Assembly: GCF_900155865.1 (NCBI RefSeq)
Contig: NZ_LT707006.1
Coordinates: forward strand, 151,751 to 215,750
Source of the DNA: Bacteroides bouchesdurhonensis
GTDB taxonomy: Bacteria > Bacteroidota > Bacteroidia > Bacteroidales > Bacteroidaceae
Length of the DNA stretch: 64,000 nucleotides
Direction: 5' to 3'
Shown: positions 27,347 through 36,174 of the stretch, in pieces
Layout: each line of letters starts with the position of its first letter
Position numbering within the stretch: position 1 is the first letter of the stretch
The notes under the pieces: model-generated
Databases searched by the model: none
What the model was told of the DNA's origin: nothing
What the model saw: only the letters and a program-made list of their open reading frames with translations
Position numbers and translations under genes: made by a program

Positions 27347-28828
27347 ATGGAACATCAATTAACCATTTACAACACGTTAGATAGAAAAAAAGAACTGTTT
27401 GTACCTCTTCATGCTCCACACGTTGGAATGTATGTATGCGGACCGACTGTTTACGGCGATGCCCATTTGGGACATGCACGCCCTGCTATTACATTCGACG
27501 TACTCTTCCGTTACTTGACTCATATAGGATATAAAGTTCGCTATGTACGCAATATTACTGACGTTGGTCACCTGGAACATGACGCCGATGAGGGAGAAGA
27601 TAAAATCGCCAAGAAAGCGCGTCTGGAAGAATTGGAACCGATGGAAGTCGTTCAGTATTACCTGAACCGCTATCATAAAGCTATGGAAGAGCTTAACGTA
27701 CTTTCTCCAAGCATTGAACCACACGCTTCGGGCCATATCATCGAACAGATTCAGCTTGTACAAAAGATCCTGGATGCTGGTTACGCTTATGAAAGTGAAG
27801 GTTCTGTTTACTTTGATGTAGCCAAATACAATAAAGATTACCATTACGGAAAATTATCCGGACGTAATCTGGATGACGTACTGAATACTACCCGTGACCT
27901 CGACGGACAAAGTGAAAAACGTAACCCTGCCGACTTCGCTCTTTGGAAGAAAGCGCAACCGGAACATATCATGCGCTGGCCTTCTCCATGGAGTGACGGT
28001 TTTCCCGGATGGCATGCCGAATGTACGGCTATGGGACGTAAGTATCTGGGCGAGCATTTCGATATCCACGGAGGAGGTATGGACCTGATCTTCCCACACC
28101 ATGAATGTGAGATTGCACAGTCTGTAGCTTCGCAAGGGGATGACATGGTTCACTACTGGATGCATAACAATATGATTACCATCAACGGAACGAAGATGGG
28201 CAAATCCCTTGGTAACTTTATCACGCTAGATGAATTCTTCAACGGTACTCATAAGTTATTGACACAGGCTTATACGCCAATGACCATCCGTTTCTTCATT
28301 CTGCAAGCTCACTATCGTAGTACGGTCGATTTCAGCAACGAAGCATTACAAGCTTCGGAAAAAGGTTTATTACGTTTGATGGAAGCAATCGAAGGATTGG
28401 AAAAAATAACTCCTGCTGCAAATACTTCAGAAAGTATTAATGTAAAAGACATCCGTGAGAAATGTTATGAAGCCATGAATGATGACTTAAATACTCCTAT
28501 CGTTATCGCACAACTATTTGAAGGGGCACGCATCATCAATAACATTATCGCCGGAAATGCAACAATCTCCGCCGAAGACCTGAAAGAGCTAAAAGATACT
28601 TTCCATCTATTCTGCTTCGACATTATGGGATTGAAAGAAGAGAAAGGTTCTTCTGACGGCCGTGAAGCTGCTTATGGAAAAGTAGTGGATATGTTACTGG
28701 AACAACGCATGAAAGCAAAAGCAAATAAAGACTGGGCTACTTCTGACGAAATCCGTAATACCTTAACCGCACTTGGTTTTGAAGTGAAAGATACAAAGGA
28801 TGGCTTCGAATGGAGACTGAATAAATAA
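27347..28828 (+). CDS. cysS: Cysteinyl-tRNA synthetase
   Basis: A 493-residue class I aminoacyl-tRNA synthetase that charges tRNA-Cys. [16 protein letters not shown] carries the zinc-binding Cys and the HIGH signature (as HLGH). A Cys in WHAECTAMG and the HHECE stretch complete the zinc site, and [11 protein letters not shown] is the KMSKS loop. The C-terminal anticodon-binding region ends with the usual short basic tail. It is a single gene with its own promoter and a strong hairpin downstream. Essential housekeeping gene. Confidence 0.96.
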   Translation: MEHQLTIYNTLDRKKELFVPLHAPHVGMYVCGPTVYGDAHLGHARPAITFDVLFRYLTHIGYKVRYVRNITDVGHLEHDADEGEDKIAKKARLEELEPMEVVQYYLNRYHKAMEELNVLSPSIEPHASGHIIEQIQLVQKILDAGYAYESEGSVYFDVAKYNKDYHYGKLSGRNLDDVLNTTRDLDGQSEKRNPADFALWKKAQPEHIMRWPSPWSDGFPGWHAECTAMGRKYLGEHFDIHGGGMDLIFPHHECEIAQSVASQGDDMVHYWMHNNMITINGTKMGKSLGNFITLDEFFNGTHKLLTQAYTPMTIRFFILQAHYRSTVDFSNEALQASEKGLLRLMEAIEGLEKITPAANTSESINVKDIREKCYEAMNDDLNTPIVIAQLFEGARIINNIIAGNATISAEDLKELKDTFHLFCFDIMGLKEEKGSSDGREAAYGKVVDMLLEQRMKAKANKDWATSDEIRNTLTALGFEVKDTKDGFEWRLNK

Positions 28829-28858
28829 GAGACTTACTATTTATAACAACATAAAAAT

Positions 28859-28904
28859 CCCCTTCATTTCACTTCTGATAGCAGAGTAGAATGAAGGGAA
28901 TTTT
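28859..28904. terminator. Hairpin terminator between cysS and the glycosidase gene
   Basis: CCCTTCATT (28860-28868) pairs with AATGAAGGG (28890-28898), followed by AATTTT on the plus strand; on the minus strand T-rich DNA also follows. It serves the convergent pair cysS and 28929-29906. Confidence 0.75.
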
Positions 28905-28928
28905 ACATCAAATTGAGATGAAAAGCAA

Positions 28929-29906
28929 TTACCTCTTTAAGTATGGTTTACCTTTCTTCCAGAATACCTCTTCATTGGTGATATACCATGTCTTGCCATT
29001 ATCATTGTTACCTTGATAAAACAAATAAGTCCGTCCGTCCAAGTCATGAAATATATGAGGATGACCGGATTCACTTGAGTTCCACTCCCCAGGCTTTCCG
29101 TTAGCAACGAAAGGTTCAGTAAACACTCGTTTCCAATGAATTCCATCTTTACTTTCGGCAACGCCGATCTGTTGAGGTGCATTATTATAAGCTCCGGCAT
29201 AAAACATAAATAGCTTCTTTCCTTTTTTTACAATAGAAGCACCTTCGATACAATCCTTTTCCCAACCCAACTCCGGATAAAGGATGGGAGCATCACACGC
29301 CTGTTTCCAATCCTCACGATTAAAATTTGAATTTCTGGGAGCTACAGCAACTCCTTGAAACTGTACCTTAAAATCTTTATCACGTGACGCAAAATATAGA
29401 TAATATTTCCCTTTGAATTCACATACTTCAGCATCAATTGCACGACCACAGTTCCAATCACCAGTTGGATGAAAAATAGGATTGGTCGGATTCCTCTTGA
29501 AATTAATACCATCTTCGGAAGTAGCGTGGCAAATTGCATCCTTTTCTCTATTGCCATAGGTCTGATAAAACAAATGCACTACTCCATCTCTAACCAATGC
29601 GCCAGGAGCACACAGTCCTTTCTTTTCATATTCGGCACCGGCAGCCGGAGTAATCTCTCCTACTTTTGTCCAATTTATAAGATCATGACTCTCAGCAATA
29701 CCGATATTCCAACCGGATTGCGGATCGTTCTTGAAAGGTGGAATTGAATAATACATCAAGTACCTTCCTTTAAAATTTACTACATGAGGATCTTTAGAAT
29801 GAGGAATGCCAATTCGCGAAGTATCACCGTACATCATACGACCGACCTGTGCCTGTACCATCATTGTCATTCCCAAAAGCAGCATAACCACGAGTTTTCT
29901 TTTCAT
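28929..29906 (-). CDS. Secreted five-bladed beta-propeller glycosidase (GH43/GH32-like clan)
   Basis: A 325-residue protein with an N-terminal signal peptide of about 20 residues ending VQAQ, so periplasmic or outer-surface. Repeated blades contain SKDPHVVNFKGRYLMYYS, RAIDAEVCEFKGKYYLYFAS and DCIEGASIVKKGKKLFMFYAG. The Asp, Asp and Glu in these blades are at the positions of the GH43-type catalytic triad (base, pKa modulator, acid). I cannot pick GH43, GH117 or another propeller family, nor the substrate. The ATG at 29906 is chosen because it starts the signal peptide. Confidence 0.78.
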   Translation of the reverse strand: MKRKLVVMLLLGMTMMVQAQVGRMMYGDTSRIGIPHSKDPHVVNFKGRYLMYYSIPPFKNDPQSGWNIGIAESHDLINWTKVGEITPAAGAEYEKKGLCAPGALVRDGVVHLFYQTYGNREKDAICHATSEDGINFKRNPTNPIFHPTGDWNCGRAIDAEVCEFKGKYYLYFASRDKDFKVQFQGVAVAPRNSNFNREDWKQACDAPILYPELGWEKDCIEGASIVKKGKKLFMFYAGAYNNAPQQIGVAESKDGIHWKRVFTEPFVANGKPGEWNSSESGHPHIFHDLDGRTYLFYQGNNDNGKTWYITNEEVFWKKGKPYLKR

Positions 29907-30214
29907 ATTCGATATATTTAAAACAGGTGGAAAGATATAACAAAAATATAGGACTAGCAAATCAGGGAACGGAAAGATAGATAAAAAAGAATTGAGAGAC
30001 TTCCAATTTTCTAAGAACTAACGAATTATGCAATACTTTTCTTAATTTATTATCAGTATATCAACTCCTTTTTCAGCACATTTTTTATGCTTAACCATTC
30101 GTTTTGACAACATTTCAATGACCTATTGAATACTTTTGAACCAGCTGAGCCGGTTCTATTGTTTAACTTTTAAAATCTCGGTGAAAGTTTACCGAAGTAT
30201 TGACAGATATTAAA
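29907..30214. other. AT-rich gene-free spacer
   Basis: Between two minus-strand genes. It holds a minus-strand TATTTTTG box at 29941-29948, a plausible promoter for the glycosidase, and a short imperfect hairpin at 30138-30156 (GAACC/GGTTC ends) that may end the upstream operon. Nothing else is recognisable. Confidence 0.5.
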
Positions 30215-30802
30215 CTAATTAAAATACATTTCCTTCATTTTATTTATATAACATTTATTCAATTCTTGAAAATCATCATCAGGAAAAAAAATATTAGAAA
30301 TTACACCCTTAGAGCATACACAGAAATAAGGAGTTCTAATTTCACCATCAATCATTTCTTCACAATTATAAACATGATTATTAATTCCATTCGAACGCTT
30401 AAAAAATCCAAGATTCCTTTTATTTGAATAGTCAGCTATGATCATATATTTTATCTGGCTTTCATTAAAAATCTCTTTTAGGAGCCTTATTTGACTTATC
30501 ACACAATCAGAACAATCAACCTTAGAGAATCGAAAAATTAAAATAGGTTTTTCAAACTCAAAAAAGAATGGACGTAGTTTCTGACCATCTTCATCAGATA
30601 TACGATCTATATTCAATGTTTTTCTTTCAAAACTCCAACTATCAATAATATTATATTTCAACGTTTCTATATTGTTAGATAATTTATCGTTTTTATTATT
30701 TATCAAATCAACAGTTATAGATTGTTTCTTAATTAAAATCGTAATATAACCCCCAATCAACAACATCAATAATAGTAAGCAGATTAATAAAATCTTATTC
30801 AT
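30215..30802 (-). CDS. Membrane-anchored thioredoxin-like protein of the NVEALA locus
   Basis: A 195-residue protein with one N-terminal transmembrane helix (about 4-24) and a periplasmic region. The fold suggests thioredoxin: PILIFRFSKVDCSDC (C97 and C100, a CxxC after a beta strand), then a helix, a strand IKYMIIADYS, and a TPYFCVCSKG segment near the position of the cis-Pro loop. It lies 18 nt after the propeller lipoprotein and ends the minus-strand unit. It could act on the cysteine-rich peptide two genes upstream; that link is inference. Confidence 0.65.
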   Translation of the reverse strand: MNKILLICLLLLMLLIGGYITILIKKQSITVDLINNKNDKLSNNIETLKYNIIDSWSFERKTLNIDRISDEDGQKLRPFFFEFEKPILIFRFSKVDCSDCVISQIRLLKEIFNESQIKYMIIADYSNKRNLGFFKRSNGINNHVYNCEEMIDGEIRTPYFCVCSKGVISNIFFPDDDFQELNKCYINKMKEMYFN

Positions 30803-30820
30803 ATAAAGCCTTAGTTATAA

Positions 30821-31948
30821 TTATTGAAGTAAAATTTTAACAATAACAATATTATCACTTATATTGATATTTTTTAGATTAAAAGCAGAATCAAAACATG
30901 TGTTTAATTCGCTTTCATTAAATTTATTCTCTATCAATGTGTATGGTTCATAATATCCATATAAAAAGATACCATCTGTAAAGAAAAAGCGCGGACTCCT
31001 ATTATAATCCCAAAGACCAAATTTTATTTCTTCAGTCTTTTTATTAATAAGCCCTTCGTACGTTCTAGTATCAGGGCCAATACATTTGAAGTATATATGA
31101 TCTTTTGTTTCCAGAACATTTGAAATCGATTTATAATAATTACTTTTTAAAAAAGCATTTCGTTCTTTACTTTTGCGAAGTTCATCTATCTTCTCCGACG
31201 ATATTGCATATTCTCCAAAATCAATAGCAAAAGAAGCAAAAATGGAATCTTTCGTTAGTTTATAAATTATATCTTCTCCATCAATTGGTTTTATGTAACA
31301 ATAAGCTCCATTAAAATAGAAGCGAGGGTCGTCAGATGTGCGATACTCATATTTAAAATACTCCTTATCAATACTTCTTCCTTTTATTTTTCTTAAACGA
31401 TAATATTCTCCTTTGGCCTTATTCCAAGTATCCGGATTGCTACACCATAAAAAATAATCATTTTTATCGAACACGAACAATTGTGACGGATTAAAAGCAT
31501 TGTTACCATCTATACTCCACGACTCTACAAACTCTCTTGTACTCCTATTAAAACAATGTATCTTTTTATAATCCAATAGGTAAATATAATCTCCAGCAAC
31601 ACAGAAATCTCTTAATTCCACATATTCCCCCGGACCGTTTCCTCTCGTACCAACTAATCCTTTGTATTTTCCTGTTGCGCTAAAATTAACAACTTTTCCT
31701 AATCTCAGATCAAATATATAGATATTTTCTTCATCTATTATCCCTTGAGTAGAACTAGCGATTAATGCGTCATCAACGCTTTCTAATTGAATAGGGAATA
31801 CATCGCTAACTAATCCATTCCATTGAAAAAAATCACTATTATATTCTATCTTATATTTTTTTAAGCTATCTGAATTGATTGTTCCTTTTCTATTACAACT
31901 TATTAAAAGTACAATCATGGTTATTATACAAATATATATTCTTGACAT
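30821..31948 (-). CDS. Six-bladed beta-propeller lipoprotein
   Basis: A 375-residue outer- or periplasmic-face lipoprotein with lipobox LLISC (Cys 18). The body contains propeller-like repeats such as NIYIFDLRLGKVVNFSATGKY, DYIYLLDYKKIHCFNRS and DHIYFKCIGPD. This architecture (Bacteroides 6-bladed propeller, DUF5128-like) regularly neighbours NVEALA peptides. It sits 85 nt after the cysteine-rich NVEALA gene and 18 nt before the thioredoxin-like gene. Ligand unknown. Confidence 0.75.
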   Translation of the reverse strand: MSRIYICIITMIVLLISCNRKGTINSDSLKKYKIEYNSDFFQWNGLVSDVFPIQLESVDDALIASSTQGIIDEENIYIFDLRLGKVVNFSATGKYKGLVGTRGNGPGEYVELRDFCVAGDYIYLLDYKKIHCFNRSTREFVESWSIDGNNAFNPSQLFVFDKNDYFLWCSNPDTWNKAKGEYYRLRKIKGRSIDKEYFKYEYRTSDDPRFYFNGAYCYIKPIDGEDIIYKLTKDSIFASFAIDFGEYAISSEKIDELRKSKERNAFLKSNYYKSISNVLETKDHIYFKCIGPDTRTYEGLINKKTEEIKFGLWDYNRSPRFFFTDGIFLYGYYEPYTLIENKFNESELNTCFDSAFNLKNINISDNIVIVKILLQ

Positions 31949-32033
31949 AATTATGAGATTGAAAATTAATATATTTTAAGCTATCTGAACCCTAAAATAA
32001 TAAAAGATAGAGTTCAGATAACTCTAAAATCAC

Positions 32034-32300
32034 TCACTTACAACAAGGGCAAGAAGGAGAGCAATCCACAGAGCCCCGCATACACATTACACATTCACAA
32101 GTCTTTCCTTCACCACAATCTTGAATAAAGCATTGATCTTTTTCATCATCATCTTTACCATCCTCACCTGAGGAGGCAAGAGCTTCGACTTCATACAAAT
32201 TTAATAATGAATGACTACCATTAGTAGAACTAAGATATACATTATAAATACTAATAGAAACGACAAGGGCGACAAACCCATACAAAATTTTTGATCTCAT
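32034..32300 (-). CDS. NVEALA-family peptide precursor, cysteine-rich
   Basis: An 88-residue protein. It has an N-terminal hydrophobic helix (about 5-24), a linker, and the family signature as LLNLYEVEALASS near 33-45. An acidic stretch GEDGKDDDEKD precedes a tail with nine cysteines in its last 33 residues, ending SCPCCK. Cleavage after the ALA would free a peptide of about 45 residues. The many cysteines suggest disulfides or metal binding. It is followed by the propeller and thioredoxin-like genes on the same strand. Confidence 0.8.
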   Translation of the reverse strand: MRSKILYGFVALVVSISIYNVYLSSTNGSHSLLNLYEVEALASSGEDGKDDDEKDQCFIQDCGEGKTCECVMCMRGSVDCSPSCPCCK

Positions 32301-32478
32301 AATATAAAAATTAATTAGTAATGTGAATCACCAGTTGATAATCATCTGCCTTTTCGCTTGTTAAAATATTATTATTCAGCCAATTATCTCATTTACCAAT
32401 TTTCTAATCTCATATTTATATCGAAATAACTTCCTCTCTGTTTATTCAATCATACAAAACATTATAATCGGTTGGTCA

Positions 32479-32715
32479 TTAATTTACATCCGTTGCTACA
32501 ATTGTTTTAGTAGTCTCATCTACCCAAATACCAGACACAAAATGATCAAATCTATATTTAGATAACGGTTTTCCTTTCAGTTCTATCTCTTGCAGAAAAC
32601 TCGAATACGGAAACACATTGTCTGCATATTCCTTATATTTATTATCACAAGAGATAAAAAATAAAAAGAACAGAAAGGTAATATTACTCTTCAAGGCTGT
32701 ATCCAGAAAAAACAT
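32479..32715 (-). pseudogene. Truncated propeller-type lipoprotein
   Basis: 78 codons: a lipoprotein signal with lipobox FFISC (Cys 23), then only about 55 residues. The end, SKYRFDHFVSGIWVDETTKTIVATDVN, resembles the last blade of TolB-like propeller lipoproteins. The signal and last blade without the middle suggest an internally deleted relic of a gene like 30821-31948. The start overlaps the end of the second NVEALA gene by 32 bp, implying past translational coupling. It could still make a small lipoprotein. Confidence 0.55.
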
Positions 32716-32908
32716 ATTTCACTTTAACCTTTGTAACCGGACAGTCCACAGAACCACTACCAACACAATTAGTAGGTGTATCGTGTTCATCATCTGCTAA
32801 CGCTTCAATATTATCTAATAATAATGAATTTACCTGGGATTCTTTTAATGAGTACTTTACAAAAAGAACTGCTACTATTAAAATAGAAAAGAATAATTGT
32901 TTTTTCAT
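32684..32908 (-). CDS. NVEALA-family peptide precursor
   Basis: A 74-residue protein with a hydrophobic N-terminal segment (4-18), a short linker, and the signature variant LLLDNIEALADD near 29-40. It ends in a tail containing NCVGSGSVDC (two cysteines) and a hydrophobic end. Its layout matches the larger NVEALA protein at 32034, but the tail has 2 rather than 9 cysteines. Overlap with the truncated lipoprotein suggests that peptide and propeller partner were made together. Confidence 0.72.
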   Translation of the reverse strand: MKKQLFFSILIVAVLFVKYSLKESQVNSLLLDNIEALADDEHDTPTNCVGSGSVDCPVTKVKVKYVFSGYSLEE

Positions 32909-33080
32909 CTATATTATTTTATTGATTAATTAATGGGAGTAAAAGTAAACAGTTGGATTACAACCTCCAACAAATCAATCTATCCATTTCTATCTAACCA
33001 AATCTATCCACACGATATACTATCCCAGATATAAGGCATTCATTCAAAAAATCACCCATTTCATCGAAGATTATGACCTT

Positions 33081-34130
33081 TTATAGTTCATTTCTTCTGA
33101 TTTGTAACTGGTAACCATTATTTTCAAGCCTTAAAACCTCAATAGACGAAACAGTCTTAAAAACTCTTCGCAGACGACTTATTGCATTATGAAGTCTCGG
33201 TTCATTATTTGATTTGTCCGACCAAAAGATTTTTTTGATTTCTTCATCTTTCAATATGTAATCTGGAGCATTCAAAAAATATCTTAACAAAATAGTTGTT
33301 TGTGGCAACATCGAAATTTTATTTTTATAAACCACAAGCATTCTTTGGTCTGCATCAAATATAATATCCTGATCCAGTTGATAGGTATGAACAGTCGTTT
33401 GAGCAATAATATCTTTATATTCTTTCTTTCTGAAAAACAGCGCAATATCAACAATGATTACAATAAGCCAATAAAATAAGCCATACATTAAGCTATTACC
33501 TATAACATTGAAAAACGAAAGATTAAAAAATCCCTTAATTTCAAGCTCGCAACGATAACCTGCCGTAATATCAAACTCCGGCATACAATCTTTGAGTGAA
33601 AAAGTATCTGGATATATGCAACTCGTGATATTCTCGTTTTTATCGGATACCCAAAGCTGCAATGCAAAAGTGGCAGACAGATTTTGCTGTTTCAAATGCT
33701 GCTGATACTTTTCATACAAAGAATCCAACGACAAAGGGTGTTCATACAAATAAGTGGAATGTAAAAAACGTAACCGTATATCAGAAGTTATATTTTTACG
33801 ACTTTTTTCCTTATCCAAACGATATCCATGTTTCCCATTTTCATCTGTTATATAAACCGTATCAGGATATTCCACCATTTGCTGCTTCTTTTCACTAGAG
33901 TAAATGTAACCTTCAAAAGAATCTTCTTGCAATTGTTGCAACAAAACTTCTTTGAAAACGCTTTCCGCTCTTTGACTGAACGCTTCTTTTCTATCTTCAT
34001 AATATAATTTCCCTAAAATGAAAAATAATAGTATCTCCCCCAAAAGCACTATTAATAAAAGATGTATTTTTTGTTTGGCTATAAATACAATTATACCTCT
34101 TTGTTTCGTTATTATATTTTTCAATTTCAT
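33081..34130 (-). CDS. Membrane-bound winged-helix transcriptional regulator
   Basis: A 349-residue protein with two transmembrane helices (about 22-41 and 208-232), a periplasmic region of about 165 residues between them, and a cytoplasmic C-terminal OmpR/PhoB-like winged helix (about 245-345). The latter has LPQTTILLRYFLNAPDYILKDEEI and RLHNAISRLRRVFK as recognition helix. It could sense a periplasmic signal directly, without a kinase. It lies upstream of the NVEALA genes on the same strand and probably controls them. An IS remnant ends only about 17 bp upstream of the ATG at 34130. Confidence 0.8.
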   Translation of the reverse strand: MKLKNIITKQRGIIVFIAKQKIHLLLIVLLGEILLFFILGKLYYEDRKEAFSQRAESVFKEVLLQQLQEDSFEGYIYSSEKKQQMVEYPDTVYITDENGKHGYRLDKEKSRKNITSDIRLRFLHSTYLYEHPLSLDSLYEKYQQHLKQQNLSATFALQLWVSDKNENITSCIYPDTFSLKDCMPEFDITAGYRCELEIKGFFNLSFFNVIGNSLMYGLFYWLIVIIVDIALFFRKKEYKDIIAQTTVHTYQLDQDIIFDADQRMLVVYKNKISMLPQTTILLRYFLNAPDYILKDEEIKKIFWSDKSNNEPRLHNAISRLRRVFKTVSSIEVLRLENNGYQLQIRRNEL

Positions 34131-34149
34131 AAATCTTAGTCAATTTTAA

Positions 34150-34702
34150 GAGCCTATTAAACATGTCTATTTTTTTCCAACAAAGTTTCCGTATCAGTCT
34201 GATAGTTGCTTTCTTTGAAGTGACCAAACTTAAAAAAAGATTTATCAAACTGATTTAACGGGAACAAAGTGGCAATGTATAGCAAAAGTTTTGAATCCGC
34301 AAGCAAGAAAGCGAAAATATGATTTACGAATGATTTGGAATGCCATATTTTATTTAGTGAAGACCGGTTGTCAATGGTGTATGCTTCCTCTTGACTTTCC
34401 TAAATGGCAACAGGTTTATTACTACTATCGTAAATGGACATCCTTGCTGATGGAGGATATAGGGGAGAACTGATTGATAACATAAAAAAGAAGTTCGGAT
34501 ATGTTATTCAATTAGTAATAAGCGCATATAAGGAACAAGGATTTAGGTCCATTCAAAAAAGATGGATTGTGGAAAGGTCATTCTCGTGGATGGATTACAA
34601 TAGAAGACTCTGCCGAAATTATGAACTAACATTCGATTCGGCAGAGGAAATGATCAAATTGGCAACTATAAGATTATTATTGAGGAAAATTTAAACAGGC
34701 TC
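34150..34702 (+). mobile_element. Internally deleted IS5-family element
   Basis: A 553-bp element whose ends are inverted repeats: GAGCCTATTAAAC at 34150 and GAGCCTGTTTAAA read inward from 34702. It is flanked by the 3-bp direct repeat TAA (34147-34149 and 34703-34705), the TNA-type target duplication seen in part of the IS5 family. The interior encodes a transposase missing its middle. Ends look mobilisable in trans. Confidence 0.8.
34234..34694 (+). pseudogene. IS5-family transposase, internal deletion with frameshift
   Basis: The first part reads DLTGTKWQCIAKVLNPQARKR and continues to FPKWQQVYYYYRKWTS (ending near 34440), typical of the N-terminal domain. The sequence then jumps, in another frame, to ILADGGYRGELIDNIKKKF, and to RWIVERSFSWMDYNRRLCRNYE at the C-terminus. 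About 100-130 residues that would hold the first catalytic acids are missing, and the two parts overlap out of frame. No intact ATG start is seen. Confidence 0.82.
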
Positions 34703-35058
34703 TAAAAAACGAACCTTTAATTAAGGAATATCTATTATATAATTTCTCCCTTTCTTTTCTAAAAGAACATATTTTAAAACGTGGCATTCAGCGCAGGAAA
34801 CGGAGTAAATCGCAAAAAAGTAGATAAAATAGCATTTTTTTGATTATAAACAATCTACATTTTTTAGCCATTTATTTTCATTATAATGCTGATTATAAGA
34901 TATTTATATAATTATATCATCTACATAATCTCATTCACAAAAAATAAAGTGTCTATGTTTCCATTATTTTTGTAATGCAAACCTATAAAAGTTATCACGG
35001 CTTTTGGAGCAATTATAATAAGGAACTTAAAATCATATCATAGAAAAATATCAAAATT
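34703..35058. other. Gene-free, very AT-rich upstream region of the Gfo/Idh/MocA cluster
   Basis: 356 bp with no open frame of note. It contains the promoter box at 34965-34972 and a leader of about 80 nt. A more GC-rich island near 34780-34800 is unexplained. Confidence 0.55.
34965..34972 (+). promoter_or_regulatory. -7 box (TATTTTTG) for the Gfo/Idh/MocA-DUF1080 cluster
   Basis: Consensus box 86 nt before the ATG at 35059; no clear -33 element. Confidence 0.5.
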
Positions 35059-36138
35059 ATGGGAACTACACGGATTAGAGTTGGGCTTATAGGCTTTGGC
35101 AGAATGGGAGGCTTCTACCTGCAGGAAATGCAGAAGAGTGGAAGATGGGATGTAGCTTACATCTGTGACGTAGATCCAGAAGCAAGGAAACTTGCAAAGA
35201 AACTTTCTCCTGAATCACAAGTAGTAGCCGACGAGTTATTAGTATTTAAAGATGAGAGCGTACAAGCAGTAGCACTTTGCACGTTGGCAAACTTTCGAAA
35301 AGAACAAATAGAAAAAGCTATTCAATATGGGAAACATATCATATCTGAAAAGCCGATTGCTGATACTGTAGAAAGAGAGTGGGACGTCGTAAGAATGACT
35401 GAACAGTCCAACGTGCTTTCTACCGTTAATTTATATCTTCATAATTCATGGTATCACCACCAGATGAAACAGTTTATTGAAGAAGGTGAACTGGGTGAAT
35501 TGGCTATTATCAGAATCTGCCACATGACTCCAGGACTTGCCCCGGGAGAAGGACATGAATATGAAGGTCCTTCATTCCATGATTGTGGAATGCATTATGT
35601 TGATATAGCACATTGGTATGCCGGCAGTAACTACAAAACCTGGCATGCACAGGCCATTGATATGTGGAGCTACAAAGAGCCATGGTGGGTACAATGCCAC
35701 GGAACCTTTGAGAATGGCATCGTTTTCGATATTACACAAGGATTCGTATATGGCCAGCTCTCAAAAGATCAGACACATAATTCTTATGTCGATCTTATCG
35801 GAACGAAAGGTATCGTTCGAATGACTCATGATTTTAAAACTGCCGTCGTTGATTTACATGGAGTTAATAAAACACTCCGCATAGAAAAGCCATTCGGTGG
35901 AAAAAACATAGATGTGATGTGTGACTTGTTTGCCGACAGTATCGAACAAGGTAAACTATCACCTCAACTTCCTACTTTACGCGATTCTGCTATCGCATCC
36001 GAATATGCATGGAAATTCTTACGGGATGCTAAATCACATGAATTACCTGCGATCGGTACTCTAGATACACTCGAACAGATCCGCGAAAGAAGACGCACAA
36101 TGAAAAACGGTTATGGACTACTAAGAAACAATCGCTAA
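35059..36138 (+). CDS. Gfo/Idh/MocA-family oxidoreductase (cytoplasmic)
   Basis: A 359-residue NAD(P)-dependent dehydrogenase. RVGLIGFGRMGGFY at 6-19 is the Rossmann loop. ISEKPIADTVE carries the conserved E-K-P lysine, and FHDCGMHYVDIAHWYAG the substrate-side Asp and His of the family. No signal peptide, so cytoplasmic. It heads a four-gene same-strand group with a secreted paralogue and two DUF1080 proteins. This suggests 3-keto-sugar metabolism; inositol or other polyol oxidation is the alternative. Confidence 0.85.
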   Translation: MGTTRIRVGLIGFGRMGGFYLQEMQKSGRWDVAYICDVDPEARKLAKKLSPESQVVADELLVFKDESVQAVALCTLANFRKEQIEKAIQYGKHIISEKPIADTVEREWDVVRMTEQSNVLSTVNLYLHNSWYHHQMKQFIEEGELGELAIIRICHMTPGLAPGEGHEYEGPSFHDCGMHYVDIAHWYAGSNYKTWHAQAIDMWSYKEPWWVQCHGTFENGIVFDITQGFVYGQLSKDQTHNSYVDLIGTKGIVRMTHDFKTAVVDLHGVNKTLRIEKPFGGKNIDVMCDLFADSIEQGKLSPQLPTLRDSAIASEYAWKFLRDAKSHELPAIGTLDTLEQIRERRRTMKNGYGLLRNNR

Positions 36139-36174
36139 TTTATATTTTATAAACAACTTTAAATGTAGAAAATC

